A stretch of DNA of 32,010 nucleotides, taken from NCBI GenBank assembly GCA_944332535.1, contig CALVKE010000054.1:1-32010 (forward strand), given 5' to 3'. Position numbers and translations under genes: made by a program. The DNA comes from an uncultured Bacilli bacterium. GTDB taxonomy: Bacteria; Bacillota_I; Bacilli_A; RF39; UBA660. The notes beneath the pieces were generated by a model, which was not told the DNA's origin, made no database searches, and worked only from the letters and a program-made list of their open reading frames with translations. Below, one piece after another: positions 25,478-32,010 of this stretch. Every line of letters begins with the position of its first letter. Positions within the stretch are counted from its first letter, which is position 1.

Positions 25478-26038
25478 GTGCGAAAAATCATGATAGATTT
25501 AGATGACACCATCGTGCAAGGTGGCTATTTGGAAGTATTAAATGAATATATGGGAACAAACTATACTTATGAAGATACCGAAGATTATTTTGTGGAAAGT
25601 TTGCTTCCCGAAGATAAAGTGGCAGATTATTTGGATTATTTTTATAATCATGTTAACGTCTACGATTATGCCAAAGTGAAAGAACATGCGATTGAGACGA
25701 TTCAAAAGTTATCGGAAAAATATGAAATTTATATTTGTAGTGCTTATCTTGATAAACGGGTACCAGAAAAGTCTGGAGTCGTTACGAATACCAAACATAT
25801 GTGGTTAATTAAGAATCTTCCTTTTTTGGATCCGAAAAATTTTATTTTTACTAGCCGTAAAGATTTAATAGATTGTGATATTAAGATTGATGATAAGGTA
25901 GGAAATTTAAAGGGGTTAGGAAAGTTGAAACTTTTGATGGATGGATATCATAATCGAAAGTATACGGATCAAGACTTGAAAAAGCGAGGAATTCTTCGAG
26001 TTCACAGTTGGGATGAGATTGCAGATATTTTGTTATGA
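25478..26038 (+). CDS. 5'(3')-deoxyribonucleotidase-like HAD phosphatase
   Basis: 186-residue cytoplasmic HAD-superfamily protein. The nucleophile motif D7-L-D9-D-T is near the start, I-C-S-A-Y is motif II, K-D-L-I-D near residue 125 carries motif III, and D-I-K-I-D-D holds the motif IV acidic pair. This pattern and size fit the NT5C-type nucleotidases that dephosphorylate deoxynucleoside monophosphates. The start is GTG 25478, since AAAGGTG lies six bases upstream; a GTG at 25469 overlaps that site. The next gene begins 21 bases later. Confidence 0.8.
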   Translation: MRKIMIDLDDTIVQGGYLEVLNEYMGTNYTYEDTEDYFVESLLPEDKVADYLDYFYNHVNVYDYAKVKEHAIETIQKLSEKYEIYICSAYLDKRVPEKSGVVTNTKHMWLIKNLPFLDPKNFIFTSRKDLIDCDIKIDDKVGNLKGLGKLKLLMDGYHNRKYTDQDLKKRGILRVHSWDEIADILL

Positions 26039-26059
26039 TAAGTAATAGGGGGTGCAGGT

Positions 26060-27049
26060 ATGAAGTATTGGTGGTTAAAACGTTATAAAGGATTAAAAAT
26101 TAAATTAATTCCGGAATTAATCCGAGATGTAAATACTTATTTTGTTCTTCCAAAGAATTATAAAGATCGTTATGATGTGATTAAAGATAGCGATATTTCG
26201 CATCTTTCGGAAGAAGATTTAAGAATTTTACTAGCGGGCATTTTAAACCATGAGAAAATCAAGAATAATAAAGTTATTTTGATTATTGATGCTCTTTTAA
26301 AAATTCCGGATAATTCTATGCCAGAGACTAATTATACTTTATCCGAAATGTTAGAGGAAATCGGCCATTTAAAAGAGTATGATGAAGAGAGTAAACTATC
26401 TACCAATAATATTGCAGCATGTTACCATTGTCTGCAAGTGTTTTATATCGATGCTATTAAATACGTCAATAAAAAAGGTCAGTGTCTTTGCCCTTTTTGT
26501 CGACGTGCTACTCTTTACTTTGATAATGACTTTGTCCCTATGGATCATAACTTTTTACGTTTAGCCAAGTTGTTTTATGAGAATACCCCCCTAGGATGCA
26601 ATTATGGAAACATTCAGAAGTTACTTCGTAAGTGTGTAAAATTGAAAGAAGGAAATCCCACTTCATTTGTACAAGCGGATGCTGCCTTTTTGTCGGTTGG
26701 AAAAGAGCAATTCTTCTCGCTAACTCCGGATTATGTGCAGTTTTCTCTTGCCCCTCTTACTTATAAAAAAGCAATCACGTCTAAAGAAGAATTTCAAGTG
26801 GAATATCAGTTGAACGAATGCTTTTCCATGATTGAAAAGAATTTAATTTCAAAAGTAGTGATCGATATGGCTTTTGTTTCGTCTAATAAAAGTAATTCTT
26901 TTAATTTTTCTGTTCTTCTTACCGTATTAGAAAATTTAGGAAGAAATCCATATTTAAAAGAGATTGTTTTAGTGGCAGCTAATAAAAGACAGTATCAAAT
27001 ATTAAAAAATATGGTAAAAGATTTGTTAAAACCATGTGGAGTTCATTAA
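26060..27049 (+). CDS. protein of unknown function with a central zinc-binding Cys cluster
   Basis: 329 residues, soluble. In the middle, C121-x2-C124 and C144-x2-C147 (C-Y-H-C ... C-P-F-C-R-R) form a likely zinc ribbon or treble clef, with another Cys at 142. The N-terminal part is helical and charged; the C-terminal half is mixed. No family recognised. GGGGGTG and CAGG precede ATG 26060. It follows the nucleotidase by 21 bases, so it is probably in the same transcript. Its last 24 bases overlap the end of the convergent metal-regulator gene, with no terminator between. Confidence 0.75.
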   Translation: MKYWWLKRYKGLKIKLIPELIRDVNTYFVLPKNYKDRYDVIKDSDISHLSEEDLRILLAGILNHEKIKNNKVILIIDALLKIPDNSMPETNYTLSEMLEEIGHLKEYDEESKLSTNNIAACYHCLQVFYIDAIKYVNKKGQCLCPFCRRATLYFDNDFVPMDHNFLRLAKLFYENTPLGCNYGNIQKLLRKCVKLKEGNPTSFVQADAAFLSVGKEQFFSLTPDYVQFSLAPLTYKKAITSKEEFQVEYQLNECFSMIEKNLISKVVIDMAFVSSNKSNSFNFSVLLTVLENLGRNPYLKEIVLVAANKRQYQILKNMVKDLLKPCGVH

Positions 27050-27445
27050 TTTTTCAATGTTTTGAAGGGTTATGACATCTAAGAAATGTTCTACTTTTTC
27101 TACTTGTTTTAACGAATAGTCTTTTTGGTTTAGCTTTTGAAAAAAAGAGACTAATAAGTTGTGTCGATATAAAAAATATTTTGCGTATTCTTTTCCTTTT
27201 TTGGTTAGTTGTACGATTCCATATTTTTCAAAGGTTACCAAATGATTTTCTTTTAAGCGTTGCATCATTTTGGTAACAGAAGATGCTCGTACATTTAATT
27301 TGGAAGCAATATCCTTTACGTGGATATTGTTTTTTTCTTGGCGAATTCTCTCTATCATTTCTAAATAATCTTCCATGGCGTGCGTAATTTTTTTGTTTTC
27401 TTGTAGTTGATAACCGGTTAGTGTAAAAAATTGATTTTCTTCCAT
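27026..27445 (-). CDS. DtxR/MntR-family metal-dependent regulator
   Basis: 139-residue transcription factor. N-terminal winged helix (I-H-V-K-D-I-A-S-K-L-N-V-R-A-S-S-V-T-K-M as the helix-turn-helix), then a dimerisation helix region with the R-H-N-L-L and H-F-L-D metal-binding patterns. The short form lacks the SH3 domain, as in MntR. The family binds Fe(II) or Mn(II) and represses uptake genes. It is divergent from feoA-feoB, which suggests iron control. ATG 27445 is preferred to ATG 27475: AAGGAAGGGA lies upstream of the former, while the latter sits beside a -10-like TACAAT. Confidence 0.88.
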   Translation of the reverse strand: MEENQFFTLTGYQLQENKKITHAMEDYLEMIERIRQEKNNIHVKDIASKLNVRASSVTKMMQRLKENHLVTFEKYGIVQLTKKGKEYAKYFLYRHNLLVSFFQKLNQKDYSLKQVEKVEHFLDVITLQNIEKLMNSTWF

Positions 27446-27478
27446 TTGCCCAGTCCCTTCCTTTTCTTGCGACATATA

Positions 27479-27489
27479 TTACATTGTAA
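27479..27489. promoter_or_regulatory. palindrome in the regulator/feoA divergent region, candidate operator
   Basis: TTACATTGTAA is a perfect inverted repeat (TTACA-T-TGTAA). It overlaps the TACAAT -10-like element of the minus-strand regulator and lies 6 bases before the feoA region on the plus strand. Its placement fits an operator for the regulator, but the sequence is not a known DtxR or MntR box. Confidence 0.4.
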
Positions 27490-27536
27490 GTTAGATGAGG
27501 GAAACTTATGATAATTTTAGAAGGGATGAAGAATTT

Positions 27537-27770
27537 ATGATAGAACTTTCTCAACTTATGGTGGGAGATCAAGGCAAAATTTATCAAATTGCCGATGATT
27601 TAGAAGTAAAAAGAAGACTTTTGGATCTTGGTTTTACTAAAGGAAGTCAAGTAGAGTGTGTACTTTCCAGTTCTTTTGGAGGACCGTTTGCTTATAAAAT
27701 TAAAAATAGTGTTGTGGCAATTCGCAGAGGGGATGCTCGTAAGATTTTAGTAGAGAGGGTTTTGGGATGA
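27537..27770 (+). CDS. feoA: FeoA, ferrous iron transport accessory protein
   Basis: 77-residue SH3-like cytoplasmic protein that works with FeoB. Features: L-x-V-G-D-Q-G-K-I-Y, R-R-L-L-D-L-G-F-T-K-G-S-Q-V, and I-A/V-I-R-R-G-D-A-R-K-I at the end. The start at ATG 27537 gives the normal family length; ATG 27495 would add 14 unlike residues and has no ribosome binding site. It overlaps feoB by four bases (ATGA), so the two are coupled. Confidence 0.92.
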   Translation: MIELSQLMVGDQGKIYQIADDLEVKRRLLDLGFTKGSQVECVLSSSFGGPFAYKIKNSVVAIRRGDARKILVERVLG

Positions 27771-29827
27771 AATATAAAATTTTGTTAGCTGGAAATCCGA
27801 ATGTCGGAAAAAGCACCGTTTTTAATCATCTTTCGGGCGAAAATCAACATACGGGAAATTGGATAGGGAAAACAGTAGATACGGCGATGGGTGTGTTTTC
27901 TTATCGGGATCATGATTATGAGTTATACGATTTACCGGGTACGTATTCTTTGAACAGTCATTCGAAAGAAGAAGAGGTTGCACGTGATACTGTTTTCTTT
28001 TTTCCCCATGATTTAGTGGTTGTGGTAGTCGATGCGATTTCTTTGGAGCGAAACTTGAATCTTGTTTTTCAGATTTTGGAGTATACCAAGCAAGTCGTCG
28101 TTTGTATTAATTTGATGGATGAAGCTCGGAAAAAGGGAATTGAAATAAAGACCAAAGAATTGTCTTCTCTTCTTGGGGTGAGGGTTGTTTTAACCTCAGC
28201 TCGGCGGGATGAGGGATTGGAAGAATTAAAAGAGGCTATTTATGAGACGTTAGAAAAAAGAAACGAATCTGTTTATCAAGTTTCTTATCATCCACTTTTG
28301 GAAGAGGCTACCTGTCTTTTGGAAGAATACCTTACTTCCCTTGATCTTCCGGTTTGCTCGCGTTGGTTGGCTTTTCGTCTTTTGATAGAACCGGAGTCCT
28401 TTCTGGTTTTGGTATCGCAATTTTTGCATTATAATTTTCAAGAAGATAAACATCTTCAAAATCTTCTTTTCTTGGTACGACGAGATTGGCAAGAAAAGGG
28501 CATTACTCGTAATCAGCTATTAGACTTTGTTAGTGAGGATTTTTCAAGGCAGCAAAAAGAGGTAGTCGATGCGGTCGTTGAAATGAAGCAAAAATCTTCG
28601 AATTCGTTTTCTTGGGACCGCATTCTTACGAGTAAAAAATATGGTATTCCTATTATGATCTTGATGTTGATGGTTGTTTTCTTCTTGACCATTTCTTTTT
28701 CCAATTATCCTTCGGAGTTGTTATTTTCTTTGTTTGCGCGCTTGGAGAGTTTTCTTCTTTCGCTTTTTTCTCTGTTACATATTCCTTCCTTTATTACCTC
28801 TTTACTTGTGTTAGGAGTTTTTAAAACGCTTTCATGGGTCGTCTCTGTCATGCTTCCACCGATGGTTATCTTTTTTCCTATGTTTTCTCTTTTAGAAGAT
28901 TTGGGGTATTTGCCGCGGGTCGCTTTTAATATGGATGGTATATTTCAACGATGCGGAGCTTGTGGGAAGCAAGCGCTTACTATGATGATGGGCTTTGGTT
29001 GTAATGCGGTTGGAATTACGGGAACGCGGATTATCGATTCGAAAAAGGAACGACTTTTGGCCATTCTTACGAATAGTTTTGTTCCCTGCAATGGTCGTTT
29101 TCCAATGTTAATTGCTCTTATTTCGATGTTTCTTTTAGGAAGTAGTGCCGGAGTTGGAGCGACTCTTCTTCAAATGCTTTACTTAACTGGTTTTGTTTTA
29201 TTTGCTTGCCTGATGACGTTTTTTCTTTCGTATGTATTATCGAAAACCTTGTTAAAAGGAGAAAGAACCAGTTTTACTTTAGAACTTCCTCCTTTTCGCA
29301 AACCGGAAATTCTAAAAACGATTGTTCGGAGCTTGAAAGATAAAGCATTTCAAGTGTTAAAACGAGCCGTCTTGGTAAGTATTCCCGCAGGTATTCTTAT
29401 TTGGATTTTTGCTAATGTAGAAATTTCTGACCATTCTATTTTATCTTATGTTACGAATTTTCTAGATCCGTTTGCACAATTATTAGGCTTGGATGGTGTT
29501 ATTTTGACGGCTTTCTTTTTAGGCTTTCCCGCAAACGAAATTGTTATTCCTATTATGATTATGAGTTATTTGGCAACCGGAACAATGCAAGAGTATACTT
29601 CTTTCGCCGCGTTAAAAACTTTGTTTATCGATCACGGATGGACGACGCTCACGGCTTTTTGTACGATTTTATTCGCTCTTTTTCATTTCCCCTGTTCCAC
29701 TAGTATGCTCACGATCTATCATGAGACGAAAAGTGTCAAATGGACATTGCTTTCCTTCGTTTTACCGCTTGTTGTAGGAAGTTTGTTATGCTTTTTGACA
29801 GCGAGTATTTATCGGATATTTGTTTAG
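27767..29827 (+). CDS. feoB: FeoB, ferrous iron transporter
   Basis: 686-residue membrane transporter with an N-terminal GTPase domain. G1 is G9-N-P-N-V-G-K15-S-T; G-D-L-P-G-T-Y-S is replaced by Y-D-L-P-G-T-Y-S-L as G3; N-L-M-D is G4. A GDI-like helical domain follows (about 170-270), then the membrane core of about 8-10 helices with two Nucleoside_recog/Gate repeats; the conserved G-A-C-G-K and V-P-C-N-G-R-F-P segments are present, with Cys residues thought to line the iron path. Full length and apparently intact. Paired with feoA and facing the metal regulator gene. Confidence 0.97.
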   Translation: MKYKILLAGNPNVGKSTVFNHLSGENQHTGNWIGKTVDTAMGVFSYRDHDYELYDLPGTYSLNSHSKEEEVARDTVFFFPHDLVVVVVDAISLERNLNLVFQILEYTKQVVVCINLMDEARKKGIEIKTKELSSLLGVRVVLTSARRDEGLEELKEAIYETLEKRNESVYQVSYHPLLEEATCLLEEYLTSLDLPVCSRWLAFRLLIEPESFLVLVSQFLHYNFQEDKHLQNLLFLVRRDWQEKGITRNQLLDFVSEDFSRQQKEVVDAVVEMKQKSSNSFSWDRILTSKKYGIPIMILMLMVVFFLTISFSNYPSELLFSLFARLESFLLSLFSLLHIPSFITSLLVLGVFKTLSWVVSVMLPPMVIFFPMFSLLEDLGYLPRVAFNMDGIFQRCGACGKQALTMMMGFGCNAVGITGTRIIDSKKERLLAILTNSFVPCNGRFPMLIALISMFLLGSSAGVGATLLQMLYLTGFVLFACLMTFFLSYVLSKTLLKGERTSFTLELPPFRKPEILKTIVRSLKDKAFQVLKRAVLVSIPAGILIWIFANVEISDHSILSYVTNFLDPFAQLLGLDGVILTAFFLGFPANEIVIPIMIMSYLATGTMQEYTSFAALKTLFIDHGWTTLTAFCTILFALFHFPCSTSMLTIYHETKSVKWTLLSFVLPLVVGSLLCFLTASIYRIFV

Positions 29828-29860
29828 AAAGGAGAAAGTTTTCTTCCTTTTTTCTTTTTT
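29828..29860 (+). terminator. putative terminator after feoB
   Basis: AAAGGAGAA (29828-29836) pairs with TTCTTCCTTT (29841-29850) with a one-base bulge and loop AGTT, followed by a T-rich run. The stem is A/T-rich, so it is weaker than others in the window. Confidence 0.55.
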
Positions 29861-29868
29861 AGTTTTCC

Positions 29869-29897
29869 TTGACTTATTCCGCGATTCCCCTTACAAT
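29869..29897 (+). promoter_or_regulatory. promoter of rny
   Basis: TTGACT (29869-29874), 17 bases, TACAAT (29892-29897). The predicted start is about 29904, giving a leader of about 53 bases with GGAGGG before ATG 29957. Confidence 0.8.
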
Positions 29898-29956
29898 AGA
29901 GTTGAATATTATGATTTATTATGATATTTCAGTTTGTAGGAAATGGAGGGAAAAAC

Positions 29957-31507
29957 ATGGATATTTTAATCTCCATTTTACTGATCGTTATTGGAATCAT
30001 TGTCGGTTTTGTACTTTGTCGTGTATTTGGATTTTTAGGAGAGAAGAATGCTACCCTTCGGGCGGAAGCTATTTTAGAAAAAGCCAAACACGATGCAGAT
30101 AAAGCAAAAAGAGAAAGTATATTAGAGGCAAAAGAAGAAGCTCATAAAATTAAAGTGGAACTAGAAAAAGAAAAGAATGAAAAAAAGCAAGAGATGAAAG
30201 AATTGGAAGAGCGAATCCTGCAAAGAGAAAAAAATATGGAAAAAAGGGAGGAACTTTATCAAAAACGGGAGGAATCTCTTGATGAAAAAGAAGAGCGAAT
30301 GAATCAGAAACAGGAAGAGCTCCAAAACGAAAAGGTAAAAGTGGAAGAAATTAGAGAGGAACAATTACTCTTATTACAACAAATATCAGGGATTTCGAAA
30401 GAAAAAGCGAAAGAACTTGTGATGAAGAGAGTAGAGGAATCTCTCAGTTTGGAAATTACTTCTTATATTAAAGAAAGAGAAAATGAAGCAAAACTAGAAG
30501 TGGATAAAAAAGCCAAAGACATGCTAGTTTCTTCGATGCAAAAGTTTGCTAGTGATGTTTCTAGTGATCAAACGGTCACTGTTGTGAATTTGCCCAATGA
30601 TGATTTGAAGGGACGAATTATTGGACGAGAAGGAAGAAACATTCGAACGATCGAAGCGATTACGGGAGTAGATTTGATTATTGACGATACTCCAGAAGCT
30701 GTCGTATTATCTAGTTTTGATCCGTTAAGACGAGAAATTGCTCGTGTGACGCTAGAGACGTTATTGAAAGATGGAAGAATCCATCCGACTAGAATCGAAG
30801 AGATTTACGATAAAGTGTCGAAAGATATGAAAGCGAAAATTATGGAATATGGAAACGATGCTTTATTTGAACTTGGTATTACGAAAGTAGACCCTGAGTT
30901 AGTTCCTATTTTAGGAAAACTTCACTTTCGGACGAGTTATGGTCAAAATGCTTTGCAACATTCGATCGAGGTGGCTCAACTTTCTGGTATTTTAGCAGGA
31001 GAATTAGGAGAAAATGTTCTTCTTGCCAAACGTGCTGGACTATTTCATGATATTGGAAAAGCGATCGATCATGAGGTTGAGGGAAGCCATGTAGAAATCG
31101 GTGCTGATCTTGCTCGTCGGATGAAGGAACCGGATGTAGTGATTAATGCCATTGAATCTCATCATGGAGATAAAGAAGCAACTAGTGTGATTTCAATTAT
31201 TGTAGCTATTGCAGATGCATTGTCTGCCTCTCGTCCTGGTGCTAGAAATGATTCCTTAGAAAATTATATCAAACGTTTGGAGCAATTAGAAAAAGTAGGA
31301 AATGATATTCCAGGAATTGAAAAAACTTATGCGGTACAAGCAGGACGTGAATTAAGAGTAATCGTCAAACCAGAAGAAGTCGATGATTTGCGTGCTCATC
31401 AAATTGCTCGTGAAATGAAAGAAAAGATCGAAGAGACGATGCAATATCCTGGTACGATTAAAATTACGGTAGTTCGTGAAACTCGTGCGCAAGAAGAAGC
31501 AAGATAA
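29957..31507 (+). CDS. rny: ribonuclease Y
   Basis: 516-residue membrane-bound endoribonuclease that starts mRNA decay in many Bacillota. Order: N-terminal transmembrane helix (about 4-24), long Glu/Lys coiled coil (about 30-190), KH domain ([12 protein letters not shown] around 215-275), HD domain with H364-D365 in L-F-H-D-I-G-K-A, and a C-terminal domain. Typical length. ATG 29957 has GGAGGG six bases upstream; an in-frame start at 29921 would place that site inside the gene. It has its own promoter and terminator and so is a single-gene unit. Confidence 0.98.
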   Translation: MDILISILLIVIGIIVGFVLCRVFGFLGEKNATLRAEAILEKAKHDADKAKRESILEAKEEAHKIKVELEKEKNEKKQEMKELEERILQREKNMEKREELYQKREESLDEKEERMNQKQEELQNEKVKVEEIREEQLLLLQQISGISKEKAKELVMKRVEESLSLEITSYIKERENEAKLEVDKKAKDMLVSSMQKFASDVSSDQTVTVVNLPNDDLKGRIIGREGRNIRTIEAITGVDLIIDDTPEAVVLSSFDPLRREIARVTLETLLKDGRIHPTRIEEIYDKVSKDMKAKIMEYGNDALFELGITKVDPELVPILGKLHFRTSYGQNALQHSIEVAQLSGILAGELGENVLLAKRAGLFHDIGKAIDHEVEGSHVEIGADLARRMKEPDVVINAIESHHGDKEATSVISIIVAIADALSASRPGARNDSLENYIKRLEQLEKVGNDIPGIEKTYAVQAGRELRVIVKPEEVDDLRAHQIAREMKEKIEETMQYPGTIKITVVRETRAQEEAR

Positions 31508-31561
31508 AAAGTGACTATTCGAAATTCAGTATGATTCTGATTTTTGAAGTGTCACTTTTTT
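31506..31561 (+). terminator. intrinsic terminator of rny
   Basis: Outer stem AAAAAGTGAC (31506-31515) / GTCACTTTTT (31551-31560), with a second inner hairpin (TTCGAAATTCAG / CTGATTTTTGAA), and a T-run after it. It starts inside the rny stop codon. Confidence 0.88.
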
Positions 31562-31606
31562 GTTTTAGAAAAATATAAATAATGATTACAAATTTATTTA
31601 AAGTAG

Positions 31607-31635
31607 TTGAAAAGAGAAGGAAAAGAGATTATAAT
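31607..31635 (+). promoter_or_regulatory. promoter of the exported-protein gene at the window end
   Basis: TTGAAA (31607-31612), 17 bases, TATAAT (31630-31635). The predicted start is about 31642. The first start codon downstream is ATG 31666, behind AAGGGAAG. Confidence 0.85.
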
Positions 31636-31665
31636 GGAGGTATAAAATAGAAGGGAAGTAAGAAG

Positions 31666-31710
31666 ATGTATCGTAAGTTAAAAAGAATCTGGGGGGGGGG
31701 GTCAAACTAA
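31666..31710 (+). other. upstream start and leader ORF cut short by a G11 tract
   Basis: ATG 31666 with AAGGGAAG upstream opens a frame M-Y-R-K-L-K-R-I-W-G-G-G-S-N that stops at TAA 31708-31710 with the present 11 Gs. With 9 or 12 Gs the frame would instead read W-G-G-(G)-V-K-L-T-Q-P-S and run straight into the next ORF at 31746. It may be the true N-terminus in an off state, a short leader peptide, or the result of a miscounted homopolymer. Confidence 0.6.
31691..31701 (+). repeat. G11 homopolymer tract
   Basis: Eleven consecutive Gs in a strongly A/T-rich region, 35 bases after the predicted transcript and inside a translatable leader frame. G runs of this length are hot spots of slipped-strand length change. 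I saw no other G run of similar length in the window. Confidence 0.97.
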
Positions 31711-31745
31711 CCCAACCTTCTAAAACAAAGGAAAGGAAGAGAAAA

Positions 31746-32010
31746 ATGAGCCGGGAAGAAAAGAAGCAAGTTGCTAAAATTGCTGTGTTTTTGACGAGTA
31801 TTTTTGTTATCTTTTTGAGTGTTTCCTATGCGTTTATTCATGTTACTTTAACTGGAACGAGGCGACATATTATTCGTGCGGGGAATTTACGAGTGGAATT
31901 AGAAGAAGAAAATGCTATAATACTAGAGAATGCATTTCCTATGTATGATGAAGTAGGAATGATTCAAGAACCTTTTGTTTTTCATGTAGATAACCTGGAT
32001 GAATTACGAG
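31746..32010 (+). CDS. exported protein with SipW/TasA-like N-terminus, partial
   Basis: The gene is cut by the window end; 88 residues are visible. M-S-R-E-E-K-K then a hydrophobic segment (about 10-28), then T-L-T-G-T-R-R-H-I-I-R-A-G-N-L-R-V-E-L-E. The arrangement of a long signal segment followed by an A-G-x-L-x-V/L block recalls TasA/CalY proteins with SipW-type signal peptides, which form fibres or coat the cell surface. AAGGAAG before ATG 31746 supports an internal start; the frame also extends upstream through the G tract if that has 9 or 12 Gs. Function inferred from the N-terminus only. Confidence 0.7.
   Translation, partial: MSREEKKQVAKIAVFLTSIFVIFLSVSYAFIHVTLTGTRRHIIRAGNLRVELEEENAIILENAFPMYDEVGMIQEPFVFHVDNLDELR

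Noticed and set aside
30161-30364. Minus-strand Leu/Phe-rich ORF resembling a membrane protein
   Set aside because: It is the antisense of the Glu/Lys coiled coil of RNase Y.

Overview
The window reads as chromosomal DNA of a low-GC Gram-positive bacterium (Bacillota, class Bacilli or a close uncultured relative). The reasons are the strong A+T bias, GGAGG-type ribosome binding sites, TTGACA/TATAAT and extended -10 promoters, the rlmN-stp-prkC-rsgA-rpe gene order, ribonuclease Y, FeoA/FeoB, and a type II-A style CRISPR locus. Real genes end at TGA and use TGG for Trp, so the standard bacterial code applies. The lineage is inferred; there is no rRNA or tRNA in the window to fix it.

Layout. 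58-1716 (minus): polytopic membrane protein of the GT-C/PTPS-related type. 1850-8599 (plus): a complete CRISPR-Cas locus in the order cas9, tracrRNA, cas1, cas2, csn2-position gene, array. The array has 19 repeats and 18 spacers with an exact 66-bp period. 8673-12882: TspO-like protein, PcrA/UvrD helicase, a small ORF, a sugar-nucleotidyltransferase-like enzyme and an anchored protein of unknown function. 13006-15588: NAD-dependent DNA ligase and a JAMM-like protein. 15665-18886: anchored CPWC thioredoxin-like protein, Fmt, and two anchored proteins of unknown function, one with HExxH. 19018-24339: RlmN, Stp phosphatase, PrkC PASTA kinase, RsgA, Rpe and a small coiled-coil protein. 24381-25352 (minus): GpsA. 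25478-27049: a 5'(3')-deoxyribonucleotidase-like HAD protein and a zinc-binding protein of unknown function. 27026-29827: a divergent metal regulator (minus) and feoA-feoB. 29957-31507: RNase Y. From 31607 to the window end: a new promoter, a G11 homopolymer, and the start of an exported protein with a SipW/TasA-like N-terminus.

How the genes work together. In the CRISPR locus the tracrRNA appears to have its own near-consensus promoter inside the 3' end of cas9. It ends at a terminator whose T-run stops six bases before the cas1 start codon, and cas1 has no visible ribosome binding site. Expression of the spacer-acquisition genes may therefore depend on read-through of the tracrRNA terminator. 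The array promoter is squeezed into 30 bp between csn2 and the first repeat, so array transcription should begin almost at repeat 1. The kinase/phosphatase pair with RsgA is the usual Firmicutes Ser/Thr phosphorylation and ribosome-maturation block. The rsmB gene that normally sits between fmt and rlmN is missing and two membrane-anchored unknowns occupy its place.

Most worth following up: the tracrRNA-gated layout of the CRISPR operon, and the G11 tract at 31691-31701. The G11 tract lies inside a translatable leader and would switch a 27-residue N-terminal extension of a surface protein in or out of frame.
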